Source: SZUA-217 sp034658975
GTDB taxonomy: Bacteria; Actinomycetota; Acidimicrobiia; Spongiisociales; ZC4RG35
Direction: 5' to 3'
Assembly: GCA_034658975.1 (NCBI GenBank)
Contig: JAYEGJ010000181.1
Span: 1-47,207 of the forward strand
Length of the DNA: 47,207 nt
The notes under the pieces were generated by a model. It was not told where the DNA came from. It ran no database searches and saw only the letters and a program-made list of their open reading frames with translations. Positions 6,587-18,379 of this stretch are shown here, piece after piece. Both the position numbers and the translations under genes were made by a program. Position 1 is the stretch's first letter; each line of letters opens with the position of its first letter.

Positions 6587-8977
6587 GTGCGGGTGCCTCT
6601 GAAATGGCTCCAGGAGTTCGTCGACCTGCCCACCACCGACGTCGACGAACTGACCTATGCCTTCGACATGCTCGGCCTCACCGTCGAGGGGGTCGAGATG
6701 CTGGAGGCCGACTGGTCCGAGGTCTATGTGGGCCGGGTCACCGAGATTGCCGCTCACCCGGACGCCGACAAGGTTCGGGTTTGCCAGGTCGACACCGGCT
6801 CTGGCCCGGAGCAGATCATCTGTGGAGCCTGGAATTTCGAAGAGGGCGCAATAGTGGCTGTGGCCAAGCCCGGGGCTGTACTGCCGGGTGATTTCGAGAT
6901 CGGACAGCGAACCATCCGCGGTGTCGAGTCCAACGGAATGATCTGCTCGGAGAGTGAACTCGGGTTGGGTGAGGACCACGCCGGCATCCTGGTTCTGGAC
7001 GGTGACCCCGAACTCGGCTCGCCCTTCTCGGATCAGGTCGAGCTGCCAGACGTCGTCTTCGATCTCGAAGTGACCCCCAACCGTGCCGACGCCATGTCGA
7101 TCATGGGCGTGGCCAGGGATCTGGCCGCATACTTCGATGTCGGATATCGAGTTCCCGAGATCGAGATGGAGACCGTGGAGGGCAGGACGGAGATCGAAGT
7201 GTCGATTGAGGCCCCGGCCGGATGTCCCCGCTTCACAGCCCGCGAGATAACCGGGGTCACTATCGGACCGGCGCCGCTGTGGATGCGTCACCGGCTCAAC
7301 AAGGTTGGTGTCCGCTCCATCTCCAACGTCGTCGACGTGACCAACTACGTTATGTTCGAGCTGGGACATCCCCTTCACGCCTTCGATGCCGATTCCATCG
7401 TCGGCAACCGCCTGACCATCAAACGGGCGGTTACCGGAGAGTCCCTTGTGACTCTCGACGGCGACGAGCGATCTCTCTCCGAAGACGACCTGATCATCTA
7501 CGACAGTGCCGGGCCAACCTCGATGTCAGGCACGATGGGAGGTGCCCGCAGCGAGGTCTCCGACGCGACCGGACGAGTTCTGATGGAGGCGGCGTCATGG
7601 CATCCACCAACCATCATGGGCATGTCCCGGCGCCACAACCTGCGCTCCGAGGCCTCGACCCGTTTTGAACGTGGGGTCGACCCGAACCTGGCCAACCTCG
7701 CCAATAGGCGAGCGAGCGCCTTGGTGGCCATGATCGGTGGCGGAGAAGTGCTCGAAGGGGCCGTCGACGAGTTGGCGACGGTGATCGAACCGGTGGTCAT
7801 CGAGATCACTTCACACGACGTGGAGCGGATTCTCGGCCCCGGCTTCGACGAGGATTACATCGCCGGACTTCTGAAACGCCTGGAGTTGGGGATTGAGGGG
7901 CGCGATCCGATTCTCGTCACGGTGCCGACGTTCCGACCCGATCTGAGCCGGGTGGCGGACCTGGTGGAGGAGATCGCCAGGATCCACGGATTCGACAACT
8001 TCGCGGCGACCCTTCCGACAGGCCCGTGGGGTGGCCAGACGCGCGAGCAGCGCCGGTTCCGGGTGCTCCAGCAAACCCTCGCCGGTGTTGGTTGCAACCA
8101 GGCAATCAACCTGCCGTTTGTGAGTGTCGAGGATCTCGTCCAACTCGGTCGCAGGGAGTCGGAGAGCGACTTGCTCACAGTCAAGAACCCGCTTCACGAG
8201 GAGGAGAGCAAGCTTCGGCCCACCATCTTGCCCGGGCTTCTCAACTCGCTCCGGTACAACCTCTCGCATGGTGCCGACTCCGTCGCTCTCTTCGAGACCG
8301 GGAAGGTGTTCTTCACCAATCCCTCGGAGTGGGATCCCCGTCTTCCCGAGCAGGTCGAACGTCTGGCGTGGGTGGCTGTTGGTGACGTCGGCCTCGATTC
8401 TCTGGGAGGCACCCGGACCAAGGCCGATGGAGCGCTCTCGCTGGCCATTTGGCACCGGGTGGCCGATGCTTTGAACCTCGTTGACGTGGAGTTGACTTCC
8501 GCATCCGCACCCGGCTTCCACCCGGGTCGCTGTGCCCGGGTGTCGATCGGCGGCACGGTGGTCGGGCACGTTGGCGAACTGAGCCCGCGAGCGGCTCGGG
8601 CCTACGAGATCGCCGACCGCGTGGCCATTGCCGAACTCGACGTGGTTCCAATCATCGCGGAGGTTCCGTACGTGGAAGGCAGGACACCGTCGGTGTTTCC
8701 GCATGTCGACTTCGACCTGTCCTTCCTTATGAACACCGACAGCGCAGTCGTCGGTCTTGTCGACGCGACGACGGCGGCAGCAGGCGGTCTGGTCGAGTCG
8801 GCCAAGGTCTTCGACGAGTATCGAGGTTCCTCGCTCGAGGCAGGCAAAAGGGCAATCGCCATCAGGTATCGGCTGCGCGGTGACGATCGCACGCTCACGG
8901 CTGAGGAGATCGCTCCGATTCGCGAGGCCATGATCACCGCGGCAGCCGACATCGGGGCGACCCTGCGTGGAGTCTGA
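6587..8977 (+). CDS. pheT: Phenylalanine--tRNA ligase beta subunit
   Basis: The large subunit partners PheS, binds tRNA-Phe and edits mischarged tyrosine. Domains run in the usual order: the start MRVPLKWLQEFVDL, an EMAP-like tRNA-binding domain (about 40-150), the B3/B4 editing region with NVTNYVMFELGHPLHAFD, the B5 domain, the core-like region, and a C-terminal anticodon-binding FDX-ACB domain (FPHVDFDLSFLM onward). I chose GTG 6587 because the open frame to the left overlaps pheS and has no family similarity. The protein has 796 residues. The stop overlaps the ATG of the glycosylase gene. Confidence 0.95.
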   Translation: MRVPLKWLQEFVDLPTTDVDELTYAFDMLGLTVEGVEMLEADWSEVYVGRVTEIAAHPDADKVRVCQVDTGSGPEQIICGAWNFEEGAIVAVAKPGAVLPGDFEIGQRTIRGVESNGMICSESELGLGEDHAGILVLDGDPELGSPFSDQVELPDVVFDLEVTPNRADAMSIMGVARDLAAYFDVGYRVPEIEMETVEGRTEIEVSIEAPAGCPRFTAREITGVTIGPAPLWMRHRLNKVGVRSISNVVDVTNYVMFELGHPLHAFDADSIVGNRLTIKRAVTGESLVTLDGDERSLSEDDLIIYDSAGPTSMSGTMGGARSEVSDATGRVLMEAASWHPPTIMGMSRRHNLRSEASTRFERGVDPNLANLANRRASALVAMIGGGEVLEGAVDELATVIEPVVIEITSHDVERILGPGFDEDYIAGLLKRLELGIEGRDPILVTVPTFRPDLSRVADLVEEIARIHGFDNFAATLPTGPWGGQTREQRRFRVLQQTLAGVGCNQAINLPFVSVEDLVQLGRRESESDLLTVKNPLHEEESKLRPTILPGLLNSLRYNLSHGADSVALFETGKVFFTNPSEWDPRLPEQVERLAWVAVGDVGLDSLGGTRTKADGALSLAIWHRVADALNLVDVELTSASAPGFHPGRCARVSIGGTVVGHVGELSPRAARAYEIADRVAIAELDVVPIIAEVPYVEGRTPSVFPHVDFDLSFLMNTDSAVVGLVDATTAAAGGLVESAKVFDEYRGSSLEAGKRAIAIRYRLRGDDRTLTAEEIAPIREAMITAAADIGATLRGV

Positions 8978-9546
8978 TGCCCTCAGCCACTGACCTGGCA
9001 ACCCTTCTCGGAGGCGAGCCCGAAGTGGTTGCCCCTCGACTACTCGGAGCGCATCTCGTCTCCGAGGTCGGAGAGAGCCTCGTCCGAATCCGGATCGATG
9101 AGGTCGAGGCATACAAAGGCCCTGATGATCCGGCGTCACATGCCTACAGAGGTCGGACAGAGCGCAACGGTTCGATGTTCGAGGCCGCGGGCACGCTCTA
9201 TGTCTACCGCTCATACGGGATCCACAACTGCGCCAATACAGCAGTGGGCCCGGTGGGCACGGGCTGGGGGATTCTGATTCGCGGCGGCACGATCATCGAG
9301 GGAGAAGGGACCGTGCGACGTCGAAGAGGGCGCACCGACGAATTGGCCAATGGTCCGGGCAAAATCTGTGAAGGGTTGGGGATCGATCTCGAGCACAACG
9401 GCACCGATCTTCTCGATCCGAATTCGGAGATCCGGCTCGAGCCAGGAGAACGGCCGGAGTTGGTCCTCTCCACCCCACGGATCGGCATCTCGAAGGCCGA
9501 GGAGCGCTCCTGGCGCTTTGTTGTGGCCACCTCGGTCACGCCATGA
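8977..9546 (+). CDS. mpg: 3-methyladenine DNA glycosylase (AAG/MPG family)
   Basis: Removes alkylated purines such as 3-methyladenine and hypoxanthine from DNA. The 189-residue protein has the family core: IRIDEVEAYKGPDDPASHAYRGRTERN with the catalytic Glu and DNA-intercalating region, YVYRSYGIHNCANT with the intercalating Tyr, and NGPGKICEGLGI. The ATG at 8977 overlaps the pheT stop (TGATG), so it is probably translated from the pheST message. I see nothing missing. Confidence 0.93.
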   Translation: MPSATDLATLLGGEPEVVAPRLLGAHLVSEVGESLVRIRIDEVEAYKGPDDPASHAYRGRTERNGSMFEAAGTLYVYRSYGIHNCANTAVGPVGTGWGILIRGGTIIEGEGTVRRRRGRTDELANGPGKICEGLGIDLEHNGTDLLDPNSEIRLEPGERPELVLSTPRIGISKAEERSWRFVVATSVTP

Positions 9547-9583
9547 TGGGTGGCATTGTTCAGCGGGCTCCTAACCTGGCTTC

Positions 9584-10372
9584 ATGTCAGATGAAGCCGC
9601 TGTAACGAAAGGGGCCATCGCCGCCGATTGGCTGCCCCGATACACCGGGCTCGCCGTCGACGGATTCGGTGACTACATCCTGCTCACCAACTTTCGCAGC
9701 TATGTAGATACCTTCGCCGAGCGATTCGACTGCGAGGTTCATGGGTCCGATCGACCGATGCAGGCGGCGAGCAATGGAGACGGTCTGACCATTATCAATT
9801 TCGGTATCGGGACGGCCAACGCCGCCACGATCATGGATCTCCTGACGGCCCGCATGCCAAAGGGAGTGCTGTTCCTGGGTAAGTGTGGCGGCCTCAAGCG
9901 CTCCACCGACATCGGCCATTTCATCCTGCCGATCGCGGCCATCAGAGGCGAGGGCACTTCCAACGATTACTTCCCTCCCGAAGTCCCGGCTTTGCCATCT
10001 TTCAAGCTGCACAAATTCGTCTCCGAGAAGATCATCGAGCGAGGCTTCGAGTATCGGACCGGAGTTGTGTACACGACCAATCGTCGTCTGTGGGAGCACG
10101 ACCAGGCCTTCTTGACCCGTCTTCGAGAGTTGACCGCGATCGCGATCGACATGGAGACGGCGACCATCTTCGTGGTGGGACATCACAACAGTATTTCTAG
10201 AGGAGCTCTCCTCCTGGTCTCTGACGTGCCGACGACTCCAGAAGGCATAAAGACCGAAGCGAGTGATGAACAAGTCACCGCTGATTGGGCAGACCACCAC
10301 CTGGACCTTGGCATCTCGGCCATGACCGACATTGCCCATGAAGGCGAATCCATCAAGCACTTCGTTTTCTGA
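9584..10372 (+). CDS. AMP nucleosidase-like phosphorylase-fold protein
   Basis: A 262-residue protein of the nucleoside phosphorylase (PNP/UDP) superfamily. Visible landmarks are the glycine-rich FLGKCGGLKRSTDIG, the nucleoside-binding AIDMETATIF and SDVPTTPEG. It best resembles the C-terminal catalytic half of AMP nucleosidase, which splits AMP to adenine and ribose 5-phosphate. The E. coli enzyme is about 480 residues, so this is the short form without the regulatory N-terminal domain. Specificity for AMP rather than another nucleoside is inference. It lies between mpg and tyrS with gaps of 37 and 44 bp. Confidence 0.75.
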   Translation: MSDEAAVTKGAIAADWLPRYTGLAVDGFGDYILLTNFRSYVDTFAERFDCEVHGSDRPMQAASNGDGLTIINFGIGTANAATIMDLLTARMPKGVLFLGKCGGLKRSTDIGHFILPIAAIRGEGTSNDYFPPEVPALPSFKLHKFVSEKIIERGFEYRTGVVYTTNRRLWEHDQAFLTRLRELTAIAIDMETATIFVVGHHNSISRGALLLVSDVPTTPEGIKTEASDEQVTADWADHHLDLGISAMTDIAHEGESIKHFVF

Positions 10373-10416
10373 ATGGGTCTAGTGCTCCGACTACCAACGT
10401 TTACCCTGCGTCGACC

Positions 10417-11607
10417 ATGACACACGGAGATCCACTCAGCCTGATACTCCGGTACACCGACAAGGTCGTGCCCGAAGACGATCTCCGCGAGAAACTCGGT
10501 CTCGGTCGACCGCTGAGGATCAAGCTCGGTCTCGACCCGACAGCCCCTTCGGTAACCCTTGGCTGGGCCGTCGTCCTGCGCAAGCTTCGCCAGTTTCAAG
10601 ATCTTGGGCACACGGCCGTGCTGATCGTGGGGGATTTCACCGCTCAGGTCGGTGACCCTTCGGAGAGAGGGGCCCAGCGAAAGCGGCTGTCGGCCGAGGA
10701 AGTCAATGCATATGCGGACAACGTGCTTGGCCAGTTCGGAAAGGTGCTGATCGAGGACAATCTGGAGATCCGACGTAACTCGGAATGGCTTGCAGGTCTC
10801 GACATGTACGGACTGCTGGAGCTCACCAGCTCGGCCACCGTTGCCCAGATGCTGGAGAGATCCGACTTTGCCAAGCGTTATGACGGGGGAGTGCCGATCT
10901 CGGTCATGGAGTTCCTCTATCCCCTCCTCCAAGGGTACGACTCGGTTGCTGTAGAGGCCGATGTCGAGTTGGGAGGGAGCGATCAGCTGTGGAACCTGAT
11001 GATGGGTCGGGTGGTCCAGGAGCGTTATGGACAGCCCCGTCAGGTAGCTCTCACCATGCCGCTCCTGGTCGGCACCGACGGGAGCCAGAAGATGTCGCAA
11101 TCCCTCGGTAACTACATCGGAGTCGAAGACGATCCGTCCGACATGTTCGGCAAGACGATGAGCATCCCCGACGAGACGATGCCAGAGTGGTTTCGTCTCG
11201 CCGCCGATTTGGACGAAGCCGAGGTCCTGGAGATCGAGAGTGGGCTCTCATCCGGAGACCTGCACCCCAACGTCGTCAAACGGCAGCTCGCCAGAGCGAT
11301 AGTTCACCTCTACTGGGGCGAAGAGGCTGCGGCCGAGGCAGAAGCCGGCTTCGATCAGGTCTTCCGTCACGGCGGCACACCCGATGAGATCGAGGATTTC
11401 AGCGTTCCCCCGGGAGACAAGGTCAATCTCCCGGCTCTGATACGGGACGTGTTCGGGATGTCTGGAGCCGAGGCGAGGAGGATGCTGAGCCAGGGCGCGG
11501 TCAAGATCGACGGCGAGACGGTTAGCCATCAGGAGGCCACCCGGGTGGCTCTGGTGGGCAAGATTCTCCGGGTCGGGAAGCGTCGCTTCGCCCGTCTAGT
11601 CGATTGA
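10417..11607 (+). CDS. tyrS: Tyrosine--tRNA ligase (altered HIGH motif)
   Basis: Class I synthetase that charges tRNA-Tyr. Visible are GLDPTAPS at the start of the Rossmann fold, the tyrosine pocket with GGSDQLWNLMMGR, the KMSQS form of the KMSKS loop (GSQKMSQSLGN) and a C-terminal S4 RNA-binding domain (MLSQGAVKIDGETV). The HIGH motif reads TLGW, near residue 48. HLGW variants are familiar, but the first His is normally kept, and here it is Thr. The rest looks intact at 396 residues, and no other tyrS is in view. The start ATG 10417 leads into a normal N-terminus. Confidence 0.9.
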   Translation: MTHGDPLSLILRYTDKVVPEDDLREKLGLGRPLRIKLGLDPTAPSVTLGWAVVLRKLRQFQDLGHTAVLIVGDFTAQVGDPSERGAQRKRLSAEEVNAYADNVLGQFGKVLIEDNLEIRRNSEWLAGLDMYGLLELTSSATVAQMLERSDFAKRYDGGVPISVMEFLYPLLQGYDSVAVEADVELGGSDQLWNLMMGRVVQERYGQPRQVALTMPLLVGTDGSQKMSQSLGNYIGVEDDPSDMFGKTMSIPDETMPEWFRLAADLDEAEVLEIESGLSSGDLHPNVVKRQLARAIVHLYWGEEAAAEAEAGFDQVFRHGGTPDEIEDFSVPPGDKVNLPALIRDVFGMSGAEARRMLSQGAVKIDGETVSHQEATRVALVGKILRVGKRRFARLVD

Positions 11608-11785
11608 GCGCAAGGATCTTTGGACAGCAGCGAGGGCTGGCGGCAAGAGCAGCCCGCCACAAGGCGCTGGTCATGACCATCACGCTGGGAATCGTCGGCG
11701 GAGGCGTGGTGAGCACGTACTTTCGAACGACATCCGGTTCAGGCGACGCAACGGACTCGGGATCGAGTCGGCGATTGTCCTGGTA

Positions 11786-12028
11786 TTGCTGGCTGTGCCT
11801 TCGGTCGTGGCTGTCTATGTGACCCGCAGATGGCGGATATGGGTCGCCGAGTGTCTCTTTGCCATCCTGGCCTGGATCATGTTCCTCGGTCCCGCGGGCG
11901 ACCTGTCATGCACCGACTGTGCCTTCGCCCTCCAGATCCCAATCTACGTGGCCGCGCCGCAAACAGTCCTGGTCGTGGCGGGATTGCTGTCAGCGCGCCT
12001 ACGTGAGGACCCGGGTGTGATCGATTGA
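11786..12028 (+). CDS. Small membrane protein, start uncertain
   Basis: The frame ending at TGA 12026-12028 encodes three hydrophobic stretches: AIVLVLLAVPSVVAVYV, ECLFAILAWIMFLGPAG and IPIYVAAPQTVLVVAGLL, with a CTDC pair between the second and third. It is probably an inner-membrane protein of unknown role. The only ordinary start in frame is TTG 11786, which would cut the first membrane segment. The frame is open back to 11600 with no ATG or GTG. The neighbouring frame from TTG 11604 also looks coding at first (ALVMTITLGIVGGGVV). A frameshift near 11730-11760 joining the two is possible. Confidence 0.4.
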   Translation: MLAVPSVVAVYVTRRWRIWVAECLFAILAWIMFLGPAGDLSCTDCAFALQIPIYVAAPQTVLVVAGLLSARLREDPGVID

Positions 12029-12057
12029 CTTGCTTAGTGATGGCGGCCAGTTACTAT
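12025..12057 (+). promoter_or_regulatory. Candidate rrn promoter
   Basis: TTGACT at 12025-12030 and TACTAT at 12052-12057 lie upstream of the rrn leader, but the spacer is 21 bp, longer than ideal. No better pair is visible between the last gene and the leader. Low confidence. Confidence 0.25.
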
Positions 12058-12202
12058 TCGATGGCGGTTGAGGCAAGCGCCTTGACCACCCGCCACCGGC
12101 GGGGCCCTTGGGCTGCGCCGGGATTGTCATCTGTATCGGGGTCGAGCTATCATCGTCGACCCGCCTGACACGCGAAAGCAATCAGAAGCGGAGCTACGGG
12201 CT

Positions 12203-12477
12203 CCTTGACAACTGAACAATGTGCCAAAAGCCAGTTGTGCGCATCCTCCCTGTAAGGGTGGGGATGTCGTACACGAATTACGACGCATCGGAATCGGGTT
12301 CGCCCGGAACCGATGACATCGTGTGTAGTGACGCACAGCAATCGGGTTCGCCCGGTGGCAGTGACGTCACTTTGAGCAATCAAAGAGCTAGGACCTTTTC
12401 ACGAGGTCCTGGACCCAAATTGCAAACCCTTCATTGACAGGATTGACAGACATTTTCGGATGGCTGTCTTGAACGTA
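12203..12477 (+). promoter_or_regulatory. rrn leader with pre-16S processing arm
   Basis: The leader opens with CCTTGACAACTGAACAATGT(GCC) at 12203-12225, which is complementary to 14147-14169 after 16S with one mismatch in 23 pairs. The two arms would enclose the 16S sequence in the long stem cut by RNase III. The CTTGACAACTGAACAA core also resembles the boxA-type antitermination element of actinobacterial and Bacillota rrn leaders. Just before 16S, GACAGACAT and ATGGCTGTC (about 12445-12470) form a smaller hairpin. Confidence 0.7.
12292..12355 (+). repeat. Two copies of a 16-bp hairpin motif in the rrn leader
   Basis: AATCGGGTTCGCCCGG occurs at 12292-12307 and again at 12340-12355. Each copy can fold on itself (CGGG TTCG CCCG, a UUCG-like tetraloop). 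The spacing is 48 bp. They may be structural elements of the leader RNA; no known function. Confidence 0.6.
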
Positions 12478-14004
<1,527 letters not shown>

Positions 14005-14264
14005 AAGGAGCAACAACGAATACAGGTTTGATTGCCTGGATTCCAGCTCTCAGTTAGTCACTGGCTATTTGATCTAACTACCGCAGATAACACCGGGTGG
14101 AACGAGCTTGCTCGGATGAACCCAGGTGAAGAAGCCAGTCAGTTCAGGCACATTGTTCAGTTGTGAAGGAGTTCGAGAGTCCCTCCTCGAGAGGGTCTCG
14201 AACTGCCTTCAGGCAACTTGAGAACTGCATAGCGAGCACAAATATTGTCTTGGATTCTTATATC
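14005..14264 (+). other. 16S-23S internal transcribed spacer without tRNA
   Basis: The 260-bp spacer contains no tRNA gene. It holds the 3' arm of the 16S processing stem (14147-14169), a hairpin around 14168-14215, a boxA-like TTGAGAACTGCA (about 14218-14229), and the 5' arm of the 23S stem. The latter, 14228-14250, pairs with 18147-18169 at 20 of 23 positions and extends through GGATTCTT (14252-14259) against AAGAATCC (18137-18144). Confidence 0.75.
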
Positions 14265-14786
14265 TATCCAAGCTACTAAGGGCCATTGGTGAATGCCTTG
14301 GCACTAGGAGCCGATGAAGGACGTAGTAGGCTGCGATAAGCCTCGGGAAGCTGCCAAACGAGCATTGATCCGAGGATGTCCTAATGGGGAAACCCGGTCG
14401 GGGTCATGCCCGATCACTCCGGTCTGAACACATAGGGCCGGTAGAGGCAACCAGGGGAATTGAAACATCTCAGTACCCTGAGGAAAAGAAAGCAATAGCG
14501 ACTCCCTGAGTAGCGGCGAGCGAAACGGGAAGAGCCTAAACCTATGCAGTGTGATAGCCCGGTGGTGTTGCTGTATAGGGGTTGTGGGACCCATGTCTCT
14601 TGCGCACCGGCGCGGAGCTGAAGTTACCAAGTCGGCGGTTAGTCGAACACAGCTGGAAAGCTGGGCCATAGCGGGTAAGAGCCCCGTAGACGAAAACTGA
14701 TCGACCTTCAGATTGGTGTTCCCAAGTATCACGGAGGATATTCCGTGTGAATCTGCGAGAACCACCTCGTAAGGCTAAGTACTACC

Positions 14787-14836
<50 letters not shown>

Positions 14837-16315
14837 GGCGAGGGGAGTGAAATAGTACCTGAAACCGATGGCCTACAAGCAGTGGGAGGAAGTCCTAGTG
14901 ACTTCTGACCGCCTGCCTTTTGAAGAATGAGCCGGCGAGTTACCGGTATGTGGCAAGGTTAAGGCGTTAGCCGTAGCCGAAGCGAAAGCGAGTCTTAATA
15001 GGGCGTCTAGTCGCATGCCGTAGACCCGAAGCCGAGTGAGCTATCCATGGGCAGGGTGAAGCGAGGGTAAGACCTCGTGGAGGCCCGAACCCACCAAGGT
15101 TGAAAACTTGGGGGATGACCTGTGGATAGGGGTGAAAGGCCAAACAAACTCGGCGATAGCTGGTTCTCCCCGAAATAGCTTTAGGGCTAGCGTTGTATGT
15201 TCCGCATTGGGGGTAGAGCACTGATTGGATTAGGGGGCCTAAAAGCTTACCAACTTCAGTCAAACTCCGAATCCCAATGCGCCAAGTACTGCAGTCAGAC
15301 TACGAGAGATAAGTTCCGTGGTCGCGAGGGCAACAGCCCAGATCGCCAGCTAAGGCCCCTAAGTGTGTGCTAAGTGGGAAACGATGTGGAGTTGCTCAAA
15401 CAGCCAGGATGTTGGCTTAGAAGCAGCCATTCATTTAAAGAGTGCGTAACAGCTCACTGGTCGAGTGATTCCGCGCGGAAAATGTAACGGGGCTCAAGCA
15501 CACCGCCGAAGCTGCGGGATTCAGCATTAGCTGGATCGGTAGGGGAGCGTCGTGTTGCCGTTGAAGCGGTGGCGTAAGCCAACCGTGGAGGCTTCACGAG
15601 TGCGAATGCCGGCATGAGTAGCGAATGGAGAGTGAGAATCTCTTCCGCCGAAAGTCCAAGGGTTCCTGGGGAAGGCTCGTCCGCCCAGGGTTAGTCGGGA
15701 CCTAAGGTGAGGCCGAGAGGCGTAATCGATGGATAACCGGTTGATATTCCGGTACCACTTTACGAGCGCCCAGGCCGAATCTGGTTTGCTAAGGAAAGCC
15801 CTTCGGGGCCTACCGACCCAGCCAGTAAGTAGGTCAGCGATGGAGTGACGGGGAAGGCTAAACAGACCCGGGCGATGGTAGTTCCCGGGGCAAGCGTGTG
15901 GGCGAGATCCAGGTAAATCCGGATCTCATAAAGCCTGAGGCGTGACGCCGAGCCGATTTAGGCGAAGCTGTTGAAGCCATACCTCCAAGAAAAACTTCTA
16001 GCGAGCACGTAAGGTGCCCGTACCCCAAACCGACACAGGTGGACAGGTAGAGAATACCAAGGCGAGCGAGATAACTCTGGTTAAGGAATTCGGCAAAATA
16101 GTTCCGTAACTTCGGGAGAAGGAACGCCCCGGTAAAGTGATGAGACTTCGCGTCTCTAGCTTGAGGGGGCCGCAGAAACCAGACCCAAGCGACTGTTTAC
16201 CAAAAACACAGCAGGGTGCTAAGTCGCAAGACGATGTATACCCTGTGACGCCTGCCCGGTGCTGGAAGGTTAAGTGGATAGGTTAGCTTCGGCGAAGCTT
16301 TGAAACTAAGCCCCA

Positions 16316-17091
<776 letters not shown>

Positions 17092-17628
17092 AAGTTCCGA
17101 CCTGCACGAATGGCGTAACGACTTGGGTACTGTCTCAACCAGAGACTCGGCGAAATTGCAGTGTGAGTAAAGATGCTCACTACCTGCGGCAGGACGGAAA
17201 GACCCCGGAACCTTTACTGCAGCTTGACATTGGTGTCTGGCATGTGATGTGCAGGATAGGTGGGAGGCTGAGAAGCGGAGGCACAAGCTTTCGTGGAGCC
17301 AACCTTGAAATACCACCCTTCATATGACGGCCATCTAACTTTGATCCGTTATCCGGATCAAGGACAGTGTCTGGCGGGCAGTTTCACTGGGGCGGTGGCC
17401 TCCTAAAATGTAACGGAGGCGCCCAAAGGTCCCCTCAGTCTGGTCGGCAATCAGACGGCGAGTGTAAATGCACAAGGGGGCTTGACTGCGAGACTTACAA
17501 GTCGAGCAGGGACGAAAGTCGGGATTAGTGATCCCATGGTGGCACGTGGGTGCGCCATGGCTCAACGGCTAAAAGGTACTCCGGGGATAACAGGCTTATA
17601 CCCCCCAAGAGTCCATATCGACGGGGGT

Positions 17629-17744
<116 letters not shown>

Positions 17745-17844
17745 NNNNNNNNNNNNNNNNNNNNNNNNNNNNNNNNNNNNNNNNNNNNNNNNNNNNNNNN
17801 NNNNNNNNNNNNNNNNNNNNNNNNNNNNNNNNNNNNNNNNNNNN
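17745..17844. other. Assembly gap of 100 N inside 23S
   Basis: Exactly 100 N, the conventional length for a gap of unknown size. The left flank ends GAGACAGTT and the right flank begins TCGGTCCC. In intact 23S genes these are contiguous (GACAGTTCGGTC), so almost no rRNA sequence is missing. The real gap could be zero, a misjoin, or an insertion that did not assemble. Confidence 0.97.
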
Positions 17845-17885
17845 TCGGTCCCTATCCGCCGCAGGCGCAGGAAATTTGATGGGAG

Positions 17886-17917
<32 letters not shown>

Positions 17918-18200
17918 AACCTCTGGTGTGCGAGTTGTCCTGCCAAGGGCACGGCTCGTTGGCTATGTTCGGACGGGATAAGCGCTGAAGGCATCTAAGT
18001 GCGAAGCCCACCCAGAGATGAGATTTCCCACCCGTAAGGGTTAAGGCCCCTGGTAGAAGACCAGGTTGATAGGCCGGACGTGTAAGCGCAGTAATGCGTT
18101 CAGCGGACCGGTACTAATAGGCCGAGGGCTTGGATAAAGAATCCGCAGACAATTGATGTGCTCGCTATGGAGTGCTCGGGTTGCCCGAGACTCAGAGATT

Positions 18201-18320
18201 TGTCCGGTGGCGAAAGCGGTAGGGCACCACCCGTTCCCATTCCGAACACGGAAGTGAAACCTGCCAGCGCCGATGGTACTTGGGGGGTAGCCCCCCGGGA
18301 GAGTAGGTCACCGCCGGACA
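18201..18320 (+). rRNA. rrf: 5S ribosomal RNA
   Basis: About 120 nt. The ends TGTCCGGTGG and CCGCCGGACA pair as the terminal helix, and the interior has the CCGTTCCCATTCCGAACACGG loop typical of 5S. It follows 23S by about 65 bp and ends 10 bp before a terminator. Confidence 0.96.
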
Positions 18321-18330
18321 TATAACGTCG

Positions 18331-18366
18331 AAGGGTCGCCTACTAGCGTTGGCGGCCCTTCTCTTA
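18331..18366 (+). terminator. rrn operon terminator
   Basis: AAGGGTCGCC at 18331-18340 pairs with GGCGGCCCTT at 18351-18360 with one G-U pair, around a 10-nt loop, followed by CTCTT. It closes the rRNA operon just before the next gene. Confidence 0.75.
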
Positions 18367-18379
18367 TGTAGGAGCCAAA

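Noticed and set aside
7811..9214. A 467-codon frame on the minus strand.
   Set aside because: It is antisense to pheT and mpg, both firmly identified. Long antisense frames are common at this GC content.
12240..12360. A possible short CRISPR-like array in the rrn leader.
   Set aside because: Only two copies of a 16-bp self-complementary motif, with no third repeat, inside a transcribed rRNA leader.
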